DNA of 64,000 nt, taken from positions 30,184-94,183 of the forward strand of contig NZ_BJOB01000008.1 in the NCBI RefSeq assembly GCF_006539985.1. Reading direction: 5' to 3'. Origin of the DNA: Kurthia gibsonii (GTDB lineage Bacteria > Bacillota > Bacilli > Bacillales_A > Planococcaceae). The notes beneath the pieces were generated by a model. That model did no database searches and was not told the DNA's origin. It saw only the letters and a list, made by a program, of their open reading frames with translations. A program made the position numbers and the translations under genes. Below are positions 16,202 through 25,226 of this stretch, piece by piece. Within the stretch, counting starts at the first letter, position 1. Each line of letters opens with the position of its first letter.

Positions 16202-16480
16202 TCATTTGAATGATTTTTTCCCTTTTTGATAAATAATTTTTCGAATTGTTTCAACCGATAGATAGTACTGTTGCGCCAATTGTTCCTTTGTAGCACCTTG
16301 CGCATACGCTTTACAAATGGCTTCATTTCGCTCATATAACGCTTTTCGGCTACCACTCTTTTCTCCCCAGCGCTTTGGCTCATCTTTTCTCGGAATATAG
16401 AGTGTTTGCCCTTGTACATATTGTTGAATTTCTTTTATTAATTTCTCTGGTAAAATTTCTTTTGCGTTTTGATAACTCAT
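16202..16480 (-). CDS. CD3324 family helix-turn-helix protein (Mor-like)
   Basis: 92 residues. It shows the family pattern ILPEKLIKEIQQYVQG ... YIPRK ... WGEKSGSRKALYERNEAI followed by a C-terminal helix-turn-helix (TKEQLAQQYYLSVETIRKIIY). It is likely a small DNA-binding protein; targets are unknown. AAGGAGC lies 8 nt before the ATG, but that site is partly paired with TAAGG/CCTTA (16491-16512). It precedes the FusB-like gene by 65 bp in the same direction. Confidence 0.82.
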   Translation of the reverse strand: MSYQNAKEILPEKLIKEIQQYVQGQTLYIPRKDEPKRWGEKSGSRKALYERNEAICKAYAQGATKEQLAQQYYLSVETIRKIIYQKGKKSFK

Positions 16481-16487
16481 GCTTTTT

Positions 16488-16512
16488 GCTCCTTATATTG
16501 TCATCTCTAAGG
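16488..16512 (-). promoter_or_regulatory. Hairpin covering the ribosome site of the CD3324-family gene
   Basis: On the minus strand CCTTA (16512-16508) pairs with TAAGG (16495-16491), the latter being part of the ribosome site. A 5-bp stem is weak alone but lies just after a small ORF. Confidence 0.35.
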
Positions 16513-16553
16513 GCAAAACCATTCATTAAAAACACAAAGCTTGCGATGTGGAA

Positions 16554-16631
16554 TTATTCACCCCATGCAAAGAATCGCACTTTTAAGAAAGGCTTTGCAT
16601 GAGTTTTTGAAATAACCGATGAAGAAATCAT
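16554..16631 (-). CDS. 25-residue small ORF, possible leader peptide
   Basis: The frame MISSSVISKTHAKPFLKV then RFFAWGE starts 10 nt after AAAAGGAGGTG, one of the best ribosome sites in the area, and ends 73 nt before the CD3324-family gene. A perfect 9-bp inverted repeat (CATGCAAAG at 16601-16593, CTTTGCATG at 16572-16564, minus strand) lies inside the ORF. Translation of the ORF would open that hairpin. fusB-type genes are known to use leader peptides, which makes a regulatory role attractive but unproven. Confidence 0.45.
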   Translation of the reverse strand: MISSSVISKTHAKPFLKVRFFAWGE

Positions 16632-16677
16632 CTAACAAGCACCTCCTTTTCGTCTTTATTATCGTAACGCAAAAAGA

Positions 16678-16710
16678 AAAATCCCTCCATTATAAATAGA
16701 GAGATTTTTT
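16678..16710 (-). terminator. Terminator of lutABC
   Basis: AAAAATCTCTC pairs imperfectly with GGAGGGATTTTT on the minus strand, followed by T-rich sequence just after the lutC stop. Confidence 0.75.
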
Positions 16711-16715
16711 AATTT

Positions 16716-17435
16716 TTACTGATCTGATACGACAATGTACGTTGCGTAAATCGGACCATGTACACCTACGACTAAGTCCATTTCGATATCAGCTGAGTTA
16801 CTTGGACCTGATACGAAATCAACAGCTGCAGGTAATGTTTTGCCCGCTTCCACGAATTCACGTTCCATTTCCTTTACAGCTTGTGTAATACGAGGACGAA
16901 GTGTACTCTTTTTAACAATCGCAATAAAAGCGTTCGGTAATAACCCAACTGCCTTTCCTTGTCCTTCTGCTGAATATAAAACAACCGTTCCTGATTCGGC
17001 AAGTGCATATTCAGCGAACACAATCCCAATATTCGAATCGTTTGTGCGTTCGAAGTTTTCTGTACGGCTAAGATTTGAATCCCAGACGTGAACACGCAAT
17101 CCTTCGTCCGCCCACTCATTTTCGTATAACTCATCTAAACCAAGTGCTCGGAAGCGTTCATCATTCCATAGAGCAACGGATTCGCCACCATGTTGTTTAA
17201 CCGCTTCATCCACTGCTTTCTTCACATCACCTGATGACACTTCTACAACATTTGTATTATTTAAACGACCACATTGTTCCACAAATGCCGACATCAGCTC
17301 ATCAATTGATAAATGCGACAGCTTTTTTTCTTCTGGCTTATGTTGCCAGTTACGCACAGGCTTTTGTGTAGGCGAAAAAGGTCGGTTTAAGGATGTAGCA
17401 ATCTTTTCTAAAAATTTCTCACGATTTTGAATCAT
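16716..17435 (-). CDS. lutC: Lactate utilization protein C
   Basis: 239 residues of the LutC/YkgG (LUD domain) family, part of the LutABC complex that oxidises L-lactate to pyruvate. The core ... FAEYALAESGTVVL and SNSADIEMDLVVGVHGP patterns are typical of LUD proteins. Its ATG follows the lutB stop directly, so the two are translationally coupled. Last gene of the operon, ended by a terminator. Confidence 0.95.
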   Translation of the reverse strand: MIQNREKFLEKIATSLNRPFSPTQKPVRNWQHKPEEKKLSHLSIDELMSAFVEQCGRLNNTNVVEVSSGDVKKAVDEAVKQHGGESVALWNDERFRALGLDELYENEWADEGLRVHVWDSNLSRTENFERTNDSNIGIVFAEYALAESGTVVLYSAEGQGKAVGLLPNAFIAIVKKSTLRPRITQAVKEMEREFVEAGKTLPAAVDFVSGPSNSADIEMDLVVGVHGPIYATYIVVSDQ

Positions 17436-18869
17436 TTATTTTCCGCCTTTCTTTTCACGCTTATCAAACCAATCACGTAACTTTTCACGTTCCACAATAG
17501 GGAAATCCCGAATATCCGTCCAATCTTTCAGTGGACCGACACCTTTTGAAATCATTTGATCTTTTGATAATGGTTTCATCACTGCTGCTGCGATTTTCGT
17601 ACCTACATTAAATAATGTGCTGTTTGAAGCACCCACACTAAAGCCTTTCATCATAAGACCTTCTGAAACAGGGGCGCGTCCTTCTTTTTCGACGATGACT
17701 TGACGATGTTTTAGTAATAATTCATGTAGTGGGATTTTCACAGGACAAGCATCTGTACATGCACCGCATAGAGATGAGGCATATGGTAATTCTTTAAAGT
17801 CATCATATCCCGCAAGAAGTGGCGTTAACACTGCTCCAATTGGACCTGAATAAATCGAGTTATACGAGTGACCTCCAATATGACGATACACAGGACAAAC
17901 ATTGACACAAGCTGCACAGCGAATACATTGTAAAACCGACTTGAATTCGCCAGCTAAAATATCTGAACGCCCATTATCTAAAATGACTAAATGGAATTCT
18001 TCTGGACCGTCAACATCCTCTGCACGTTTTGGACCTGTAATAACATTCACATAGGATGTTAATTTTTGCCCTACTGCGCTACGTGTCAGCATATTAACGA
18101 GTACTTCCATCTCCTCTAAACTCGGTACAATACGCTCCATACCCATCACAGCAATTTGCGTTTTTGGAATGGTTGTCACAAGTCCCGCATTCCCTTCATT
18201 TGTAACGAGTGAGATAGAACCAGAATCAGCAATCGCAAAGTTACAGCCTGTAATACCGACTTCTGCTTGCATATAATCATCACGTAAAATCGTACGTACA
18301 AATCGCGCTAAATCTTTGGCATCAGCTGAACCGTCTTCTGGATAACCGAGCTTTTTAACGAATACTTCTTTAATTTGGAAACGATTTTTATGAACAGATG
18401 GCGCGACAATATGAGATGGCTTGTCGTGATCGTCTAATTGTAAGATATATTCCCCTAAATCTGTTTCGAGTACGGTACATCCGATTTCTTCTAACGCTTC
18501 ATTTAAGCTAATCTCTTCTGTTACCATCGACTTTGATTTTAAAACGCGTGTTGCTTGTTGTTTTTGAACAACCGATTGGATGTAAGCATTCGCTTCTTCT
18601 GGTGTTTGCGCAAAGAAGACATGACCTCCTGCTTTTTCAACATTTTCAGAGAGTTCATATAAGTAGTAGTCGAGATTGTCGAGAACGTGTTGACGTATTT
18701 CTTCGCCATGTTTACGCCACTCTTCCCAGTCGCCTAGCTCGTCTACTGCTTTTAAACGTCCACCATGTAGACGGTTTTGTGCCGATGTAACTGCACCGCG
18801 CATGAAGTCACGTTCTAAATTTGTATTCACATTATCTTTGAATGCGTTATCATTATATTTAATTGCCAT
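17436..18869 (-). CDS. lutB: Lactate utilization protein B, iron-sulphur subunit
   Basis: 477 residues. The N-terminal LUD domain is followed by two [4Fe-4S] binding motifs, [14 protein letters not shown] and [13 protein letters not shown], that pass electrons from lactate oxidation. It lies 12 bp after lutA. B. subtilis LutB has the same length and layout. Confidence 0.97.
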   Translation of the reverse strand: MAIKYNDNAFKDNVNTNLERDFMRGAVTSAQNRLHGGRLKAVDELGDWEEWRKHGEEIRQHVLDNLDYYLYELSENVEKAGGHVFFAQTPEEANAYIQSVVQKQQATRVLKSKSMVTEEISLNEALEEIGCTVLETDLGEYILQLDDHDKPSHIVAPSVHKNRFQIKEVFVKKLGYPEDGSADAKDLARFVRTILRDDYMQAEVGITGCNFAIADSGSISLVTNEGNAGLVTTIPKTQIAVMGMERIVPSLEEMEVLVNMLTRSAVGQKLTSYVNVITGPKRAEDVDGPEEFHLVILDNGRSDILAGEFKSVLQCIRCAACVNVCPVYRHIGGHSYNSIYSGPIGAVLTPLLAGYDDFKELPYASSLCGACTDACPVKIPLHELLLKHRQVIVEKEGRAPVSEGLMMKGFSVGASNSTLFNVGTKIAAAVMKPLSKDQMISKGVGPLKDWTDIRDFPIVEREKLRDWFDKREKKGGK

Positions 18870-18881
18870 GAAAATCCCCCC

Positions 18882-19601
18882 TTATGCTTGTTGATTTAAG
18901 ATTTCAGCAATGTGAATCGTCTTAATTTTTTCGCCGCGGCGATGCATACGTCCGCCAATATTCATTAAACAACCGCCATCTGCGCCAACTAAATATTCTG
19001 CTTCTGTTTCAATCGCTGAGTCGACTTTTTCATCTACCATTTGCTCTGAAATATTCCCCATTTTCACTGAGAATGTTCCGCCAAATCCACAGCAATTATA
19101 GCTATATGGTAGTGGAATGAATTCTAACCCCTTCACATTATTTAATAATGTAAACGGTGCATCTTTCACACCAAGTAAACGTGTCATATGACATGATGGA
19201 TGGTATGTGATTTTATGGTTGAATGTTGCGCCAACGTCTTCTACTTTTAAAACATTCACAATAAAATCGGTTAATTCATATGTTTTATCTGCTACAATTT
19301 GTGCTTTTTCAGCATAAGCTGGATCGTCTTTAAAAACATGTGGATATTCTTTAAACATCGTAGCACATGAACCAGATGGTGTAACAATCACTTCTGCATC
19401 TAAAAATGTATCAATCATTTTACGCATCGGTTCTTTTGCTTTTTCAACATAACCTGAGTTATAAGCCGGTTGACCGCAACACACTTGCGAACGCGGAAAC
19501 TCAATCTCACACCCGAGTCTTTCTAATAATTCGACAGTTGCCTTCCCTACATTGGTTTGAAATGTATCGACAAGACATGTCGCGAACAATGATACTTTCA
19601 T
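18882..19601 (-). CDS. lutA: Lactate utilization protein A
   Basis: 239 residues with two CCG (cysteine-rich) domains, seen as [12 protein letters not shown] and [11 protein letters not shown], typical of LutA/GlcF/HdrB subunits that hold an iron-sulphur cofactor. First gene of lutABC. A TATAAT -10-like hexamer stands at 19666-19661 on the minus strand, but its -35 is poor, so an activator or repressor such as LutR could act there. The regulator gene is not in the window. Confidence 0.96.
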   Translation of the reverse strand: MKVSLFATCLVDTFQTNVGKATVELLERLGCEIEFPRSQVCCGQPAYNSGYVEKAKEPMRKMIDTFLDAEVIVTPSGSCATMFKEYPHVFKDDPAYAEKAQIVADKTYELTDFIVNVLKVEDVGATFNHKITYHPSCHMTRLLGVKDAPFTLLNNVKGLEFIPLPYSYNCCGFGGTFSVKMGNISEQMVDEKVDSAIETEAEYLVGADGGCLMNIGGRMHRRGEKIKTIHIAEILNQQA

Positions 19602-19741
19602 TGGTCATCCCCCTCAATTGAATCCAAAGAAATTAGAAAATTTAAAAACTTATTTTATTTATTATACTACCCTTCTAGACGGAATAATCACTATAACTAA
19701 ATGGAATAAAGATTATATGTTTCAACCTTTTAAAGAATAAA

Positions 19742-19773
19742 GAAAAAGGCATCACTTTATAAAGTGATGCCTC
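19742..19773 (-). terminator. Terminator of the MFS gene
   Basis: Palindrome AGGCATCACTT/AAGTGATGCCT followed by TTTTTC on the minus strand. Confidence 0.9.
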
Positions 19774-19777
19774 CTGC

Positions 19778-20950
19778 TTATGACAATGCTTTTTTCTGTT
19801 TCCAAAATAGTGCCAGGATAAAACTAATTAATAGTAGAATCGTTGCAAAATAATATGGATAGTTCATATTTTGATCGAATAGCATACCACCAATAATCGG
19901 ACCCATCACATTCGCTAATGATGTGAACATCGAGTTCATGCCACCAACAAAACCTTGTTCATCTCCTGCAATCTTTGATAAATACGTCGTTAATGCTGGA
20001 CGAATTAAATCAAAACCAACAAATACAAGGAAGCAGACGATCATAACTGTCCAATAATTCGGTGCTAGTGCAATCGCTAAAACGAACACGACCGAATAGA
20101 TTAAACTAAGACGAATGACATTAATTTCCCCTAGTTGCTTCACCATACGATCAAAAATCAATAACTGGAAGATTGCCCCTAAAATTCCACCACCCATAAT
20201 CGCAATCGCGACATCTTTTGGTGTGAAATTAAATTTATGGTCAACGAACAGGCTGAAGAATGATTCAACGGCCGCTAAACCAAATGACGATGTAAAAATC
20301 AAGACAAATGGTAACAAGTAGAGCGGTGTCAATAGACGACCAAGTCCTGCCTTCTTCTTCGGTGTCGTATGCTCTCCAGCATCTGCGATGGCTGCTTTCT
20401 TTTCAGGCTCTTTTAATAAAATTTGTGATAAAATCGCCGCGACTGTGCCGAGTATGGCTGCCGCAAAGAAAGGCACGCGTGTACCGATTTCCGCTAAGAA
20501 CCCTCCTATCCCAGGTCCAATAATAAATCCTAAATTAATAGCTGCCGACATAAAACCAAGTGCTTTAGGTCGTTCTTCATTTGATGTAATATCAGCAATA
20601 AAAGCTGTTACAGCAGGCATGATGAATGCACCACTGACGCCGCCTAAAATACGCGAAATAAATAGAACTTCCACACTTTTTCCTAATCCAAATAATAATT
20701 CAGAAAAGGCAAAAATGAAAAGTCCAAGGACAATCATAATTTTTCTACCAAATCGGTCCGTTGCTTTCCCCGCAAAAGGTGACACGATTAACTGCGATAA
20801 AGCAAACGCGGCGGTTAAATAACCGACCGTTGTTCCACTAATACCAAACTCATTCATAATCGTTGGCAAAATCGGAATAACCAAACCGATGCCTAAGAAA
20901 GCAATGAACAGATTTCCAAGTAAAATAAATAATGTTAACTTATTTTTCAT
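19778..20950 (-). CDS. MFS multidrug efflux pump, Bmr/Blt/NorA-like
   Basis: 390 residues, 12 membrane segments, DHA1 family. The exporter motifs are clear: GKATDRFGRKIMIVLG (loop 2-3) and ISRILGGVSGAFIMPA (motif B with its Arg). GFIIGPGIGGFLAE is the antiporter motif C. In B. subtilis Bmr and Blt are each controlled by a neighbouring MerR protein, and the same arrangement is seen here with the regulator gene directly upstream and a MerR-type promoter between. It should export hydrophobic cations or fluoroquinolone-like drugs; the true substrate is unknown. Confidence 0.93.
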   Translation of the reverse strand: MKNKLTLFILLGNLFIAFLGIGLVIPILPTIMNEFGISGTTVGYLTAAFALSQLIVSPFAGKATDRFGRKIMIVLGLFIFAFSELLFGLGKSVEVLFISRILGGVSGAFIMPAVTAFIADITSNEERPKALGFMSAAINLGFIIGPGIGGFLAEIGTRVPFFAAAILGTVAAILSQILLKEPEKKAAIADAGEHTTPKKKAGLGRLLTPLYLLPFVLIFTSSFGLAAVESFFSLFVDHKFNFTPKDVAIAIMGGGILGAIFQLLIFDRMVKQLGEINVIRLSLIYSVVFVLAIALAPNYWTVMIVCFLVFVGFDLIRPALTTYLSKIAGDEQGFVGGMNSMFTSLANVMGPIIGGMLFDQNMNYPYYFATILLLISFILALFWKQKKALS

Positions 20951-20987
20951 GTTAAATAACCTCGATTCTGTTCAATTTCTACTACTA

Positions 20988-21018
20988 AACTTAAACCTTA
21001 CAGTAACTATAATGTCAA
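20988..21018 (-). promoter_or_regulatory. MerR-type promoter with 19-bp spacer before the MFS pump
   Basis: Minus strand: -35 TTGACA (21018-21013), 19-bp spacer, -10 TAAGTT (20993-20988). The spacer contains the palindrome TTACTGTAA near its middle. Overlong 19-bp spacers with a central dyad are the mark of MerR-activated promoters. Confidence 0.65.
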
Positions 21019-21022
21019 GCGA

Positions 21023-21859
21023 TTAATCTAGCAGTCGCACTTTTAACTCTACTAAAATTTTTTCTTCTACATTTGTTGAAAAACTCATCGGCATTATAGA
21101 TTCCCAAACGACCTCTTCTACGTGCAAGTCATTTATTTGAATATATTGCCATAATTTTTCATACATTTGAATATATTGTGCCGACGTATAAATAAAGGCA
21201 ATTTCAATATATTTGCCTTCTGGCATCGTCACAATATTCATCGCCTCATTTTGCACATGGAATAATTTTGATGTCAAAATCGGAATGAAAATTTGGGTGT
21301 ATTGAATATCTTCTATTTGTTTGTATCGTTTGAGTGGATAATAACTACCATAACGAATGGTCTGTACGCTTCCCTCATTTTCAATTGTCTCTGTTAACTT
21401 ACGCATTTCATCATTTGAGACATGTTCGGGCGTTGCATTTGGTGCTGTTAAACAAAGAAGGCGAGCGGATTCTTCGTGCTTTGTAAACACTTCATTTAAA
21501 ACGGGAATCGCAAGTTGTTCTTCCATTTGTTTACGCGTTTTTCGAAGTGTGTATTGTGTTTCTTGTAGCTGCGCTAATTTATTAGCTAATGTTTCTTCTT
21601 GTTTATTTAAGTAATCAATCATCTCTTCTATTGAGAAATGCTGAATTTCTTTAATTTTCTCAAGAGGTGTACCGACGAAACGCAAGCTTTTAATCAAATC
21701 GATTAAATATAGTTGTGATTCCGCATAGTAGCGGTAATTTGTGGCTGGATCTGTATAAATGGGCTTAAATAAATCAATTTGATCGTAATATCGTAATGTT
21801 TGGCTTGGTAAATTCGTTAGTTTCGCCATTTGTCCAATCGTATAATGCCTATTATCCAT
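21023..21859 (-). CDS. MerR family transcriptional regulator of the MFS pump
   Basis: 278 residues. The N-terminal winged helix reads YTIGQMAKLTNLPSQTLRYY with the usual following DPATNYRYY wing; a long dimerising coiled coil covers about residues 80-125. The C-terminal 150 residues form a ligand-binding domain resembling the BmrR/BltR GyrI-like fold. It would bind drugs and twist the promoter found just after its stop codon. BltR is the closest idea from B. subtilis. Confidence 0.9.
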   Translation of the reverse strand: MDNRHYTIGQMAKLTNLPSQTLRYYDQIDLFKPIYTDPATNYRYYAESQLYLIDLIKSLRFVGTPLEKIKEIQHFSIEEMIDYLNKQEETLANKLAQLQETQYTLRKTRKQMEEQLAIPVLNEVFTKHEESARLLCLTAPNATPEHVSNDEMRKLTETIENEGSVQTIRYGSYYPLKRYKQIEDIQYTQIFIPILTSKLFHVQNEAMNIVTMPEGKYIEIAFIYTSAQYIQMYEKLWQYIQINDLHVEEVVWESIMPMSFSTNVEEKILVELKVRLLD

Positions 21860-21915
21860 GTTTTTTCCTCATTTCCATGCAGTCTAACCCTACTTTTTTC
21901 AAAGCAAGAAAGAAA

Positions 21916-21951
21916 AGGAGGAACGACGGATATTTCACGTCATTTCTCCTC
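21916..21951 (-). terminator. Terminator of czcD-arsR pair
   Basis: GGAGAAATGACG pairs with CGTCGTTCCTCC with two mismatches on the minus strand, followed by TTTTCTTTC. Confidence 0.7.
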
Positions 21952-22260
21952 TTACTCATGCATCGCATGATCAATCGCTTGGTGTAGTAAATCAATGACA
22001 TGTTCGTCGTCATGTGAATAGTACATCGTCGTGCCTTCTCGTCTAAACTTCACGAGACGTAAATTTTTTAAAAAACGAAGTTGGTGTGATACCGTAGATT
22101 GTCCAAGATTGAGTGCTTCTGCGATATCATTCACTGAACGTTCTGTACCACATAAATAATTTAAAATACGAATACGAGTTGGATCACTCAATGCTTTAAA
22201 TGTTTGCGATACAACGAATAATGTTTCTTCATCTAATTGTCGTTCACATATATGTTTCAT
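21952..22260 (-). CDS. ArsR/SmtB family metal-sensing repressor (CzrA-like)
   Basis: 102 residues. The winged helix-turn-helix contains [23 protein letters not shown]. The last helix has D-x-H ... H-x-x-H ([18 protein letters not shown]), the alpha-5 zinc/cobalt site of CzrA, and there is no alpha-3 CxC cadmium/arsenic site. It should repress until Zn(II) or Co(II) binds. ATG 22260 was chosen (AGGAG 8 nt upstream); a GTG at 22269 is in frame. It follows the transporter gene by 11 bp. Confidence 0.9.
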   Translation of the reverse strand: MKHICERQLDEETLFVVSQTFKALSDPTRIRILNYLCGTERSVNDIAEALNLGQSTVSHQLRFLKNLRLVKFRREGTTMYYSHDDEHVIDLLHQAIDHAMHE

Positions 22261-22271
22261 ACATATCACTC

Positions 22272-23201
22272 CTAATGATTATGCCCTGCATGTGGATCTA
22301 GCTCTACTTTCATCGTACAGAATAAATCAGGTTGATGTGCAAGTGAGGCTGCTTCTAATTGAATTGTTACATGTTGAATATTCTCATGGGCTAGTTGATG
22401 TTCTAAATCTGCGAGTAATTGTGAACTTTCAATTACGGTTAAATTATCTGGAACTACTAAGTGACATGTTAACGCATTTAAACGAGATGTAATTGTCCAT
22501 ACATGTAAATCGTGAATACCTTGTACTTCTTTTTTAGATTTTAGAATATCTACTAAGTGGTCAATCTCGATATCTTTTGGTGTTCCTTCCATTAACACAT
22601 GAACTGAATCCATCGTCACTTTAAAACCACTTCGTAAAATTAATATTGCGACAATAATACTTGCGATTGGATCAGCTATTCGCCAGTCAAAGAATAAAAT
22701 ACAAAGACCTGCAACAATTGCACCGATTGAACCAAGCATATCTGAAATAACATGTAAATACGCACCACGCATATTTAAGTTCTCTTTCGTATCGGCACCG
22801 CGCATCATAATATATGCAACTAAGATGTTTACAAGTAATCCAATCGTACTGATAATTAACATACCTGTCGTTGAAACTTCAGGCGGATTTTTAAAGCGAT
22901 CAAATGCTTCATAAAAAATGTATAAAGCTACTAACATAAGTGTAACACCATTCACAACAGCCGCTAAAATTTCAAAACGTTTATAGCCATATGTTTTACC
23001 GTTATTCGAAACTTTTTGTGCAATTGTAAAAGCGATAAGCGCTATGGCTAATGATATCGAATCACTTAACATATGCCCTGCGTCGGATAGTAATGCTAAA
23101 CTATTGGTTAAAAAACCACCAACCATCTCAATAATCATGTACACTGTAATAATAATGAGTGAATACCATAGTATTTTCCGATTATTATTTTGCTCTTCCA
23201 T
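22272..23201 (-). CDS. czcD: CDF family zinc/cobalt/cadmium exporter (CzcD-like)
   Basis: 309 residues with six membrane helices. The transport-site motifs [12 protein letters not shown] (helix 2) and [12 protein letters not shown] (helix 5) give the DxxxD/HxxxD zinc site, and the protein ends in a cytoplasmic domain with a His-rich tail (DPHAGHNH). It expels Zn(II), Co(II) or Cd(II) in exchange for protons. ATG 23201 after AAGGGGTG was taken; the frame is open to 23240. Cotranscribed with its ArsR sensor. Confidence 0.93.
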   Translation of the reverse strand: MEEQNNNRKILWYSLIIITVYMIIEMVGGFLTNSLALLSDAGHMLSDSISLAIALIAFTIAQKVSNNGKTYGYKRFEILAAVVNGVTLMLVALYIFYEAFDRFKNPPEVSTTGMLIISTIGLLVNILVAYIMMRGADTKENLNMRGAYLHVISDMLGSIGAIVAGLCILFFDWRIADPIASIIVAILILRSGFKVTMDSVHVLMEGTPKDIEIDHLVDILKSKKEVQGIHDLHVWTITSRLNALTCHLVVPDNLTVIESSQLLADLEHQLAHENIQHVTIQLEAASLAHQPDLFCTMKVELDPHAGHNH

Positions 23202-23215
23202 TTTCAACACCCCTT

Positions 23216-23237
23216 TATATGAACATATAATCATATA
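23216..23237 (-). promoter_or_regulatory. ArsR/CzrA-type operator
   Basis: Perfect 7-bp inverted repeat TATATGA-N8-TCATATA directly after the -10 of the czcD promoter, matching the ATGA...TCAT style of CzrA/SmtB operators. Confidence 0.65.
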
Positions 23238-23240
23238 CAC

Positions 23241-23269
23241 ATATTATAAGTAAATGGAAGCAAAGTCAA
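23241..23269 (-). promoter_or_regulatory. Promoter of czcD-arsR
   Basis: Minus strand -35 TTGACT (23269-23264), 17-bp spacer, -10 TAATAT (23246-23241). The -35 overlaps the stop codon of the upstream AraC gene. Confidence 0.6.
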
Positions 23270-24153
23270 GCTTCCATCTCATCTTTACTCGCTATACTTT
23301 TTTTATAAGCAAGCGGGGTTTGTCCCATACGTTCTTTAAACTTCTCAATATAATAGCTTGTACTATTAAATCCCACTTCATAAGCTACTTCTGTAACATT
23401 ATATTGTTGCAGATAAGTAAGGCTTTTTCGAATTCTATAGTCCATCACATATTGTAATGGTGTTGTATGTAAAATTCGTTTGAAATAACGACAACATTCC
23501 GAGCGGCTTAGCTGCCCTGCTTGTGCAATATTTTCTAAAATAATCGTTTCAGCATAATGTGTGTGAATCCATTGGAGCATCTGCTTCATACGCTCATTTT
23601 GAATAGGCTGTCTAAGTACAATACCTTGTTGAAATCCTATAATCATCTCTTTCCAAAGCTGTGTTAGATGAATGGTTAAATCAAATTCAAATAACGGATG
23701 TTTCGTTTCAAGTAATGTATAGATTGCTTGTAAATGCGCCAACACTTGATTCGACCAACTTGTTGACTTCGTTAATCGCATGTAACTATTGGCTTGCAAA
23801 TAAGGTTGAACATATGCTGCGTACAATTCATTCGACATTATAAATAGCGGCGAAACATTCAAACAGCGGTAAATACATGGATTTTTTGCATCATCTTTTG
23901 CACCATGTAGTTGTGCTTGATTAATAAAAAGCCCTTCTCCTTTTGAAACCGTCATATATTCTTCATTCACTTGAAATTGAGCTTCTCCTTGCAACACGAC
24001 AATCCATTGCAATTCTTCATGCCAGTGAAGTGGAATATAACCATGTACATTCGCTTGAATCGTTGTTTCATAACAAGCAACAGGTAATGTTACCGTATGA
24101 TGCTTGGTTAGTTCTTGTAGTTGTGCATTGAGTTGAAAATCGGTAATTTGCAC
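23266..24153 (-). CDS. AraC family transcriptional regulator with cupin domain
   Basis: 295 residues. The N-terminal half is a cupin-like sensor (HWHEELQWIVVLQGEAQF), the C-terminal 100 residues hold the two AraC helix-turn-helix units (ENIAQAGQLSRSECCRYFKR and VTEVAYEVGFNSTSYYIEKF). Starts with GTG after GAGGTGAGACA. It is divergent from the EamA exporter gene, 104 bp away, and may control it. The inducer is unknown. Confidence 0.9.
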   Translation of the reverse strand: MQITDFQLNAQLQELTKHHTVTLPVACYETTIQANVHGYIPLHWHEELQWIVVLQGEAQFQVNEEYMTVSKGEGLFINQAQLHGAKDDAKNPCIYRCLNVSPLFIMSNELYAAYVQPYLQANSYMRLTKSTSWSNQVLAHLQAIYTLLETKHPLFEFDLTIHLTQLWKEMIIGFQQGIVLRQPIQNERMKQMLQWIHTHYAETIILENIAQAGQLSRSECCRYFKRILHTTPLQYVMDYRIRKSLTYLQQYNVTEVAYEVGFNSTSYYIEKFKERMGQTPLAYKKSIASKDEMEA

Positions 24154-24257
24154 TGTCTCACCTCAATCTTGTTATACTTTTTTCATTAAATTCAGTATTT
24201 TCTAAGTAGATTATCCATTATTATAACATGAAGAACGTATAAAAAAGGAGAATCGAG

Positions 24258-25178
24258 ATGAAACGAACTGCTCGAAAAATCGGCCTCATCCTCGTAACAG
24301 TGGGCGCTCTCTTTTGGGGTGTCGGAGGAACAGTTGCACAAAAACTATTTCAAAACTATGCAGTTGACGTCAACTGGCTTGTTACAACAAGATTGCTCAT
24401 CGCTGGTATTTTATTGTTAACTGTACAATTTTTCTTAAAAGACCGAAAACAAATCTTTCAAATATGGCAACATAAACATACAGCATTACAACTCATTATT
24501 TTCGGCATCATTGGTATGCTTGCTGTACAGTACACGTATATGATATCCATCAATTATGGGAATGCGGCAGTTGCGACATTATTACAATATTTAGCGCCTG
24601 TCATGATTATTCTCTATCTTGTCTTACGTCGACAATCCGTCTTAACAAAAAAAGACGTGATTACCGTAACGCTTGCTCTGCTCGGTTGCTTTTTCCTCTT
24701 AACGAACGGTTCCATTTCGAATCTATCCGTCCCAACACCTGCTATTATTTGGGGAATTTTATCGGGCGTCGCACTTGCCTTTTATACATTGTATGCCGTT
24801 CGTCTACTCGCTCATTTCGATTCACTCGTCGTTGTTGGTTGGGCAATGGTCATCGGTGGCTTCATGCTTAGTTTCATTCATCCACCATGGGCAGTTGATT
24901 TATCACAATTCGATGTAGATGGTTATATCTATCTTATTTTCGTCATCATTTTCGGTACGATGTTAGCATTTTGGTTTTATATCGAGAGCTTACACAGTTT
25001 ATCACCGAAAGAGACGAGTTTATTAAGTAGTCTAGAACCGCTTGCTGCTGTTTTAACCACCGTGTTCTGGCTACAAGAACATTTCGGTTTTTGGCAATGG
25101 ATTGGAACAGCTTGTATTCTATTCATGATTTTACTGCTGGCACTCGGTACAAAAACACCTGAACTTTCTGATGATTAA
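24258..25178 (+). CDS. EamA/DMT family exporter
   Basis: 306 residues, ten predicted membrane helices in two EamA repeats, each with typical features ([16 protein letters not shown] at the start; [21 protein letters not shown] near the second-repeat end). Members move amino acids, nucleosides or drugs out of the cell (RhaT/YdcZ/RarD group). AAAAGGAG lies 7 nt before ATG. Divergent from the AraC regulator, so a regulator-exporter pair is likely. Confidence 0.9.
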   Translation: MKRTARKIGLILVTVGALFWGVGGTVAQKLFQNYAVDVNWLVTTRLLIAGILLLTVQFFLKDRKQIFQIWQHKHTALQLIIFGIIGMLAVQYTYMISINYGNAAVATLLQYLAPVMIILYLVLRRQSVLTKKDVITVTLALLGCFFLLTNGSISNLSVPTPAIIWGILSGVALAFYTLYAVRLLAHFDSLVVVGWAMVIGGFMLSFIHPPWAVDLSQFDVDGYIYLIFVIIFGTMLAFWFYIESLHSLSPKETSLLSSLEPLAAVLTTVFWLQEHFGFWQWIGTACILFMILLLALGTKTPELSDD

Positions 25179-25225
25179 AAAAAGGAACTTCCACACAATC
25201 TATACTGTGTAGAAGTTCCTTTTTC
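25179..25225. terminator. Bidirectional terminator
   Basis: AAAAAGGAACTTCcACACA pairs with TGTGTaGAAGTTCCTTTTT, T-rich on both sides. Shared by the converging EamA and CDF genes. Confidence 0.93.
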
Positions 25226-25226
25226 A

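Noticed and set aside
19602..19735. Clear lutA promoter and LutR operator
   Set aside because: A TATAAT exists but the -35 is poor and no convincing dyad was seen, so it was noted only under lutA.
20388..20822. 144-codon plus-strand frame antisense to the MFS pump
   Set aside because: Antisense shadow of a conserved membrane protein gene.
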